A stretch of 11,358 nt of DNA from a bacterium (GTDB taxonomy: Bacteria > Actinomycetota > Acidimicrobiia > Acidimicrobiales > CATQHL01). Position 1 is the first letter of the stretch, and every line of letters starts with the position of its first letter. The position numbers and the translations under genes are program-made. A model generated the notes under the pieces. It did not search any database. It was not told the DNA's origin and saw only the letters and a program-made list of their open reading frames with translations. The stretch is from positions 1 through 11,358 of the forward strand of contig JAPPKQ010000103.1 of NCBI GenBank assembly GCA_028819945.1, read 5' to 3'. Of the stretch, positions 6,899 through 11,358 are shown piece after piece.

Positions 6899-7198
6899 CT
6901 ACAATTCGGAATCGGTCCCTTCGACGACCACGATCCTCGAGTTCACCGCCCGCGGGCGAACATCGTCGAGAGCTCTGTACTCGGGGGAGCCGATGAATCC
7001 CCTTGCCGCTGCGAGGTTGTCGAACTCCACGATGACGAAGCGCTGCGGCGCCCAGCCACCCTCGACCGCCTCGACTTCGTTGGTGCGAACCAGGAATCGC
7101 CCGCCGTGCGCGGCGAGCGCCGCAGGAAACCTGTCAACGAACTCCGAGTAGGCCTCGGAGTCGAGGATTTCAGTGTCTATGACGACGTAGCCCTTCAT
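6899..7198 (-). CDS. DUF1330 domain protein
   Basis: A 99-residue protein matching the DUF1330 dimeric alpha-beta barrel (ferredoxin-like) fold along its whole length: KGYVVIDTEILDSEAYSEF (2-20), the conserved AHGGRFLVR (30-38), EAVEGGW (43-49), RFVIVEFDNLAAARGFIGSPEY (53-74) and a closing RIVVVEG (88-94). The family has no settled biochemical function; members are often annotated as small stress-response or catabolic accessory proteins. ATG 7198 was chosen because the domain starts right there and AAAGGA lies about ten bases upstream. A perfect TATAAT on the same strand about 80 bases upstream suggests its own promoter and a leader of roughly 70 bases. The permease gene starts 122 bases downstream on the same strand; I saw no convincing promoter or hairpin in that gap, so co-transcription is possible. 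Confidence 0.88.
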   Translation of the reverse strand: MKGYVVIDTEILDSEAYSEFVDRFPAALAAHGGRFLVRTNEVEAVEGGWAPQRFVIVEFDNLAAARGFIGSPEYRALDDVRPRAVNSRIVVVEGTDSEL

Positions 7199-7276
7199 CG
7201 TGAACCATTCCTTTCGTCCGAGCCTGCGCGGTTTGCGCGCGTGTCCGGCTGGTATCGGTGACGTTCTGTCTCCGGG

Positions 7277-7282
7277 ATTATA
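7277..7282 (-). promoter_or_regulatory. Putative -10 box (TATAAT) for the DUF1330 gene
   Basis: The minus strand reads GGTATAATCC here, an exact consensus -10 hexamer in an otherwise GC-rich stretch. It lies 79 bases before the DUF1330 ATG, which implies a leader of about 70 bases. The -35 region is weak (GGAAAC at 17 bases). This is the only such AT-rich hexamer noted in the 167-base divergent gap. Confidence 0.45.
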
Positions 7283-7353
7283 CCGACTCTCGACTTCCGG
7301 TTTCCCCGACAGCACCGGTGACCGCATCGGGACCGCGCGGCCTGCGCTCACGG

Positions 7354-7359
7354 TAGGGT
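7354..7359 (+). promoter_or_regulatory. -10 box (TAGGGT) of a putative leaderless promoter for the MoaB/MogA gene
   Basis: TAGGGT is followed by six bases and then the GTG start at 7366. There is no Shine-Dalgarno sequence before that GTG. The arrangement repeats the one seen before def and the RsmC-like gene. Confidence 0.45.
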
Positions 7360-7365
7360 CGCAGC

Positions 7366-7854
7366 GTGTCCGACAGGGATCCGGCCGGGCTCGCCGCGAA
7401 GGTTCTCACGGTCTCCGACGGCGTGATCGCCGGGGTTCGCGAGGACCGCTCGGGCGAGGCGCTCGCCGAACTGCTGGCAGGTGCCGGCTACGAGATCGTC
7501 GAGCGGCGCGCTGTCGCCGACGGCACTGAGTCCGTGGCCGGCGCGCTGCGGGAGATGACCGACGGCTTCGCCGGTCTCCTCGTCACGACCGGGGGGACGG
7601 GGTTCGGCCCCCGTGACCTCACCCCCGAAGGCACCCGGGAGGTCGTCGACCGGCTCGCCCCCGGGCTGGCCGAGGCCATGCGCCTGGTGAACCCGCTGGG
7701 GCGGCTCTCACGTGCGGTCGCCGGCACCCGCGGCCGGGCCCTGATCCTCAACGCCCCGGGATCGCCCCGCGGCGCCGTGGAATGCACCGAGGCCGTCCTC
7801 GACGTGGTGCCCCACGCTCTGCGACTCCTCAGCAACGAGCCCACCCCCCACTGA
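7366..7854 (+). CDS. Molybdenum cofactor biosynthesis protein, MoaB/MogA family
   Basis: A 162-residue single-domain protein of the MoaB/MogA family, which adenylylates molybdopterin before metal insertion (MogA activity; some MoaB proteins are inactive). Landmarks: LTVSDGVIAGVREDRSG (14-30), with Asp18 and the family's sDg...g.r.D.sG pattern; TTGGTGFGPRDLTPEGT (74-90), the molybdopterin-binding loop with Asp84; and LNAPGSPRGAVECTEAVL (128-145), matching the lPGsP..v.e motif. Length is normal. GTG 7366 was chosen because the domain begins a few residues later and a leaderless-type -10 box lies six bases upstream. The gene stands alone here, with no other molybdopterin gene or molybdoenzyme in the window, so nothing local shows which enzyme needs the cofactor. 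It ends convergently with the ABC permease gene. Confidence 0.93.
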   Translation: MSDRDPAGLAAKVLTVSDGVIAGVREDRSGEALAELLAGAGYEIVERRAVADGTESVAGALREMTDGFAGLLVTTGGTGFGPRDLTPEGTREVVDRLAPGLAEAMRLVNPLGRLSRAVAGTRGRALILNAPGSPRGAVECTEAVLDVVPHALRLLSNEPTPH

Positions 7855-7868
7855 TATCAACCAGCCGG

Positions 7869-7897
7869 TCCGCGAAGAGCCGGGGCGGATCCGCGGA
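7869..7897. terminator. Weak inverted repeat in a convergent gene gap
   Basis: TCCGCG (7869-7874) and CGCGGA (7892-7897) can pair around a 17-base loop in the 45-base gap between the convergent MoaB/MogA and ABC permease stop codons. The stem is short, the loop is large and no T-run follows, so the terminator role is tentative. Confidence 0.2.
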
Positions 7898-7899
7898 GA

Positions 7900-8694
7900 T
7901 CAGGATTCCTTCAGGCGCGCTCCCGGCCAGCGGACGGTCATCCTCTCGAGGAGGCCGATGAGGTTGAAGAAGACGATCCCGCCGGCCGAAGAGAGGACCA
8001 GGCCGGCGAAGAGGCGTTTGGTGTCGAGGCGGTAGCTGGCCTGGATGATCACGAACCCGATCCCACGGTCCGACCCGGTGAACTCGGCAACGATGGCGCC
8101 GATGACCGCCAATGTGGAGGCGATGCGGAGCCCGGCGAAGACGTACGGCAGCGAACTGGGTACCCGTAGGCGCCAGAACACCGCCGTCTTCCGGGCAGAG
8201 AGGACGTTCATCAACTCCAGGGCCTGCGGGCTGATGGATCTGAGACCGCGAGACGTGTTCACCAGCACAGGGAAGAAGCAGATGATTGCCGCGATCGCCA
8301 CCTTGGGAACGAGGGTGAAACCGAACCAGATGGTCAGCAGCGGTGCGATGGCGACGATCGGGATCGTCTGCAGCACGATCGCCCACGGGAACAGTGCACC
8401 CTCGACGGCACGCACGTGGACGAAGATGACCGCGGCCACGAACGCCGCGGTGCTTCCCACCAGGAAGCCCAGGACGGCCTCGAGCATCGTCCAGCGCAGG
8501 TGGCGGAACAGCGACCATCCCTGCTCACCCAACTCGGTGCCGATCTCCGACACTCGGGGCAGGAGGTACGTCGGGACATCGCGTGCCACGACCCAGAGTT
8601 CCCAGATCCCGAGGGCGGCGAGGAACAGCAGGATCGCGGGGACGTACGTCCGCCACTTGGAGCGACGGCGCGGATCGGCGTCGGTGCCCGTCAC
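7900..8694 (-). CDS. ABC transporter permease, NitT/TauT-type (SsuC/ThiX-like)
   Basis: A 264-residue inner-membrane permease of the type used for nitrate, taurine, sulfonate and thiamine- or riboflavin-precursor import. About six hydrophobic segments lie near residues 17-36, 72-93, 102-122, 130-147, 190-210 and 228-250. The cytoplasmic coupling (EAA) loop is at 158-190, ending FWRLRVPSSLPYVFAGLRI (173-191), the form typical of this subfamily; the usual Gly of the loop is replaced near LSA (165-167). The start is GTG 8694, whose GTGA overlaps the ATPase stop by four bases, so translation is probably coupled. It is the last gene of the operon and supplies the channel for the ATPase and binding protein encoded upstream. 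Substrate cannot be read from the permease alone. Confidence 0.93.
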   Translation of the reverse strand: MTGTDADPRRRSKWRTYVPAILLFLAALGIWELWVVARDVPTYLLPRVSEIGTELGEQGWSLFRHLRWTMLEAVLGFLVGSTAAFVAAVIFVHVRAVEGALFPWAIVLQTIPIVAIAPLLTIWFGFTLVPKVAIAAIICFFPVLVNTSRGLRSISPQALELMNVLSARKTAVFWRLRVPSSLPYVFAGLRIASTLAVIGAIVAEFTGSDRGIGFVIIQASYRLDTKRLFAGLVLSSAGGIVFFNLIGLLERMTVRWPGARLKES

Positions 8695-9530
8695 GGCCGC
8701 TGACCGTCCTCGTTGCCGGCGACTCCTGGGTCGATCTGCAGGAGTTCCCGGAGTTCACCGTTCAGGGCGGCGAAGTCGGGGCGGTAGCGGATGCCGAGCT
8801 CCCGCGGCCGGTCGAACGGCACGTCCGCGATCCTCATGACACTGCCGGGCCGGGGACTCAGCACGACCACCCGGTCCGAGAGGAAGATGGCCTCCTGCAG
8901 GCTGTGGGTCACGAACAGCACAGTCGAACGGGTCTGCCGCCACACCTCGAGGAGCTGGATGTTGAGGTTGTCCCGGGTGAACTCGTCCAGCGCGCCGAAG
9001 GGCTCGTCCATCAGCAGCGTCGACGGGCCGTAGCTGAGCGCCCGGGCCAGAGCCACGCGCTGCTGCATGCCACCGGAGATCTGCTCCGGGTAGTACTCCT
9101 CGAAACCCTCCAGGCCCACGTCCCGGAGCAGTCCGCGGGCGTGCGCTTCGGCGTCGCCGATCGCCAGGGGGTTGCGCTTGCCCAGGATCCGGTCGGGCAG
9201 CAGGACGTTGCCCAGCACCCGCAGCCACGGGAACAGCACCGGGCTCTGGAAGACGAAACCGAACTCCACGTCGCGGCGGGCCTCGGCCGGTGTCTTGCCG
9301 CGCACCGTCACCGAGCCGGTGGCGGGTTCCTGCAGGCCGGCGATGATCCGCAGGAGCGTCGACTTGCCGCACCCCGAGGGACCCACGAGCGCCACGAACT
9401 CGCCGCCGCCGATCTCGAAGCTCACGTCCTCCAATGCGGTGATCGGCTCTTGACCACCGAAGGTCATGGTGATGCCGTCGACGGCGATCCCGCCGGGATC
9501 GTCACTTCCGGCTGGAATTGTGTCGTTCAC
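8691..9530 (-). CDS. ABC transporter ATP-binding protein, NitT/TauT-type (SsuB/TauB-like)
   Basis: A 279-residue ATPase that powers the import system. All ABC motifs are present: Walker A GPSGCGKST (50-58), Q-loop Gln95 (FVFQSPVLFPWLRV), signature ISGGMQQR (151-158), Walker B LLMDEPFGALDE (172-183) with Glu176, and the switch His209 (FVTHSLQEA). SPVLFPW..V..N and the PFGALDE form are typical of nitrate/sulfonate-type importers. GTG 9530 was chosen because its GTGA overlaps the stop of the phosphorylase gene by four bases and the protein then begins about 15 residues before the ABC domain; a longer open frame reaching 9944 would run through the phosphorylase gene and has no family features. 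The stop overlaps the permease start in the same way. About 40 residues after the H-loop region form the usual short C-terminal tail. Confidence 0.95.
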   Translation of the reverse strand: MNDTIPAGSDDPGGIAVDGITMTFGGQEPITALEDVSFEIGGGEFVALVGPSGCGKSTLLRIIAGLQEPATGSVTVRGKTPAEARRDVEFGFVFQSPVLFPWLRVLGNVLLPDRILGKRNPLAIGDAEAHARGLLRDVGLEGFEEYYPEQISGGMQQRVALARALSYGPSTLLMDEPFGALDEFTRDNLNIQLLEVWRQTRSTVLFVTHSLQEAIFLSDRVVVLSPRPGSVMRIADVPFDRPRELGIRYRPDFAALNGELRELLQIDPGVAGNEDGQRP

Positions 9531-10309
9531 TCGACTCTCTTCGTCGCCTCGTAACGCCGGATCCCCTCGAGTGCCACGTCGATGGCGTTGTGCCAGCCGG
9601 CCACCAGGGGCTCGTTGACGCCCTCGTAGTCGATGTCGGCCGGCGCGGTGAAGTTGTAGGACACCGCGCACACCATGGCGGCCTTCACCCGGCGCAGGTG
9701 CGCGATCGTGAAGATCGCGGAGGACTCCATCTCCACGTTCATGATCCGCTGGCTGATCATCCGCTGAACCCACTCGGGGGTCTCGGCGTAGAAGGCGTCG
9801 CTCGACACGTTGACGCCGACGTGGGTGGCGAACCCCCGGCCCGGGCCCAGGTCCGACGCCGCGTCGATCAATGCCCGCACGAGGAAATGATCGGCGACAG
9901 CCGGGAAGCCCTCGTCCACGTACATGGCGCTGGCACCGTCGCAACGCATCGAGGCGGTGTTGATCAGGATGTCGCCCTTGTGGATTCCCTCCTCGAAGGC
10001 GGCGCTGCTGCCGACGCGGATGAAGTGCGAGACCCCCACGTTGCAGAGCTCCTCCACGGCGATGGCGGCCGACGGGCAGCCGATCCCCGTGGAGGTGGCA
10101 CTGACGGGAATGCCCCTGTAGGACCCGGTGACGGTGCGGTACTCGCGGTGGTAGGCGACCTCACGCGGGTCGTCGAGGTGCTCCGCGATCAGCGCCACCC
10201 TCCCCGGGTCGCCGGGGAGGAGCACGTAATCGGCGACATCGCCGGGCCGGACCCTCAGGTGGTACTGGAGTATGTCCTGGGTGGTCGAGCCCTTGTCGAA
10301 TATTGCCAA
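9527..10309 (-). CDS. Nucleoside phosphorylase, uridine phosphorylase (PNP/UDP) family
   Basis: A 260-residue cytoplasmic enzyme of the PNP_UDP_1 family, which cleaves a nucleoside with phosphate to free base and (deoxy)ribose-1-phosphate. Landmarks: YVLLPGDPGRVALIAEHLDD (28-47) with the phosphate-binding GDP loop; STGIGCPSAAIAVEEL (73-88); IRVGSSAAF (97-105), corresponding to the RxGt.G substrate loop; and MNVEMESSAIFTIA (190-203), with Glu193 and Glu195 at the ribose-binding positions. Overall it looks closer to uridine phosphorylase than to purine enzymes, but GSSAAF departs from the usual GTxGAl, so base preference is open. TTG 10309 is chosen because GGAGGAG sits four bases upstream and the family's N-terminus begins here. 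It lies between the binding protein and the ATPase genes, with the ATPase start overlapping its stop, so it probably acts on the imported compound. Confidence 0.9.
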   Translation of the reverse strand: MAIFDKGSTTQDILQYHLRVRPGDVADYVLLPGDPGRVALIAEHLDDPREVAYHREYRTVTGSYRGIPVSATSTGIGCPSAAIAVEELCNVGVSHFIRVGSSAAFEEGIHKGDILINTASMRCDGASAMYVDEGFPAVADHFLVRALIDAASDLGPGRGFATHVGVNVSSDAFYAETPEWVQRMISQRIMNVEMESSAIFTIAHLRRVKAAMVCAVSYNFTAPADIDYEGVNEPLVAGWHNAIDVALEGIRRYEATKRVE

Positions 10310-10313
10310 CGCG

Positions 10314-10320
10314 CTCCTCC
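10314..10320 (-). promoter_or_regulatory. Strong Shine-Dalgarno fixing the phosphorylase TTG start
   Basis: GGAGGAG on the minus strand lies four bases before the TTG at 10309. It is the best ribosome site in the window and supports this non-ATG start. The 69-base gap between the binding-protein stop and this gene shows no other clear signal. Confidence 0.7.
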
Positions 10321-10378
10321 GTCAGCGGGCGGCTGTGTTCACGACGGTCGCTCTACAGCGGGAATCGCATCATGCCAT

Positions 10379-11358
10379 TCACGAGAAGCACGCGTCGGAG
10401 TAGACCGAGTTGAGGTCCACCTCGGCCTCCAGGCCGCCGTAGGCGCGGAGCACCTCGTCGACGGTCTCCCAGCGGCTGTGCTTCATCGAGCCGATGCCAT
10501 CGGCGACCGCGTCGGGCGTGAGCACGACGGTCTTCGTCACCTCGAGGCTGCGAGCCTCCTTGTCCCGTTCGAGGTTCTCCGGGTCGACCGCAAGGACGAT
10601 GTCCAGCGCCTCCTCGGGATTCTCGAAGGCGTACTCCCAGCCCCGGGAGATGGCACGGACCATGGCGCACGCCACCTCGGGGTTGGACTCGAAGTAGTCC
10701 TTGGTGGTGAAGAGCGCGTTGGCCGAGGTCTCGATCCCGTAGTCGTAGGGGATGAAGACGTTGACCTCGTAGCCCTCCTGCTCGGCGAGGACCGGCTGGT
10801 TGGTGAAGAACACCGTCTGCAGGTCGATGTCGCCGTTGAGGATGGCACTCAGGTCGAAGCCGACCGTGACCTGCTCGATGTCGTTCACGTCGATGCCGTT
10901 CTTCGCCAGCATGGCCTGGGTGAGCTGCCACGGCCCGCCTTCTGCGAAGCCGATCCTCCGGCCCACGAAGTCCTCGAGGGTCTCGATGCCGGAGTCGGCC
11001 AGCGCCATGACACCCCCGGGGTGCTTGTGGAAGTAGGTGGCGACGGTGATGAGGGGGATGTCCTCGGCGGCCGCGAACAGCAGCGAATTGGTGTCGTGGA
11101 GTCCGAACGTGTCCGAGCCGGCCGCCACGAGGGTGATGCTGTTCACGTCGAATCCGCCCGGATTGATCGTCACGTCCAGGCCTTCGTCGGCGAAGAAGCC
11201 CTTCGCCTGGGCGACGAACGAGCCCGTGAACTGGACGTTCGGGAACCAGGGGAGTCGCAGCGAGACCGAGACCGGCTCGGGGGCCGGCTCCGGCGGTGGC
11301 GGTGGTTCGGGCGCCGGCGGTGGCTCGGCCGCCGGTTCGGGCGGTGGTGCCGGAGGTT
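10379..11358 (-). CDS. ABC transporter substrate-binding lipoprotein, NMT1/THI5-like (5' end outside the window)
   Basis: Extracytoplasmic solute-binding protein; 325 residues lie in the window and the N-terminus with its export signal lies beyond 11358. The first 28 residues are a Pro/Glu/Ala tract typical of the linker after a lipoprotein signal. The domain then begins VSLRLPWFPNVQFTGSFVAQ (30-49) and AKGFFADEGLDVTIN (50-64), the NMT1/THI5 N-terminus. Further landmarks, in order, are ALADSGIETLEDFVGRRIGF, FTNQPVLAEQEGYEVNVF and NALFTTKDYFESNPEVACAM, all usual for NMT1-type domains. The frame runs open past GTG 11173, so that codon is not the start. Family members bind thiamine pyrimidine precursors (ThiY), riboflavin (RibY), sulfonates or similar; the neighbouring nucleoside phosphorylase favours a nucleoside-like or pyrimidine ligand here, but that is inference. 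It is the first of four operon genes seen. Confidence 0.92.
   Translation of the reverse strand, partial: PPAPPPEPAAEPPPAPEPPPPPEPAPEPVSVSLRLPWFPNVQFTGSFVAQAKGFFADEGLDVTINPGGFDVNSITLVAAGSDTFGLHDTNSLLFAAAEDIPLITVATYFHKHPGGVMALADSGIETLEDFVGRRIGFAEGGPWQLTQAMLAKNGIDVNDIEQVTVGFDLSAILNGDIDLQTVFFTNQPVLAEQEGYEVNVFIPYDYGIETSANALFTTKDYFESNPEVACAMVRAISRGWEYAFENPEEALDIVLAVDPENLERDKEARSLEVTKTVVLTPDAVADGIGSMKHSRWETVDEVLRAYGGLEAEVDLNSVYSDACFS

Noticed and set aside
9531..9944. N-terminal extension of the ABC ATPase frame up to 9944
   Set aside because: It is an out-of-frame reading of the phosphorylase gene. The GTGA overlap gives a better start at 9530.
10353..10931. Alternative minus-strand frame over the substrate-binding protein gene
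   Set aside because: It is a low-complexity Arg/Gly/His-rich shadow; the NMT1-like frame has continuous family similarity.
1..11358. CRISPR arrays, tRNA/rRNA genes, insertion sequences, phage or defence genes
   Set aside because: No regularly spaced repeats, cloverleaf, transposase, integrase or defence motifs were recognised on either strand; the coding content is core and transport metabolism.

Overview
This is a high-GC bacterial contig. Its first 57 bases are not genomic: they are the end of an Illumina P7/Nextera adapter with an eight-base index. Genomic sequence starts at about base 58. The organism looks like an actinobacterium, possibly of the Acidimicrobiia type. That inference rests on very GC-rich codon use, frequent GTG and TTG starts, an actinobacterial-style RsmC-like methyltransferase, and TAnnnT hexamers 6-7 bases upstream of several start codons, as expected for leaderless transcripts. 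No marker fixes the lineage, so the class is a guess.

Layout. Bases 59-2744 (minus) hold an aldehyde dehydrogenase of the HpaE/DmpC (hydroxymuconic semialdehyde) type followed by an acyl-CoA dehydrogenase that runs into the adapter; this looks like a small catabolic operon. Bases 2827-3501 (minus) hold an RsmC-like class I methyltransferase. Divergent from it, 3566-4985 (plus) carries the def-fmt pair (peptide deformylase and methionyl-tRNA formyltransferase), which handles N-formylation of initiator Met-tRNA and removal of the formyl group. A convergent hairpin at 5005-5019 separates fmt from a minus-strand NCS2-type permease (5037-6776) that carries an extra cytoplasmic C-terminal domain resembling a degenerate RsbW/GHKL fold. 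A DUF1330 protein (6899-7198, minus) lies upstream of it. A MoaB/MogA molybdopterin protein (7366-7854, plus) is divergent from DUF1330.

Bases 7900-11358 (minus) are a tight operon. In transcription order it encodes an NMT1/THI5-type substrate-binding lipoprotein (5' end outside the window), a uridine-phosphorylase-family nucleoside phosphorylase, an ABC ATPase and an ABC permease. The last three genes are joined by two 4-base GTGA overlaps. The layout suggests uptake of a small heterocyclic or nucleoside-like compound coupled to intracellular phosphorolysis; the substrate is unknown.

I saw no tRNA, rRNA, CRISPR array, insertion sequence, phage gene or defence system. Most of the window is ordinary core and transport metabolism. 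The points most worth a second look are the permease-RsbW-like fusion, the phosphorylase inside the NMT1-type ABC operon, the leaderless promoter pattern and the adapter contamination.
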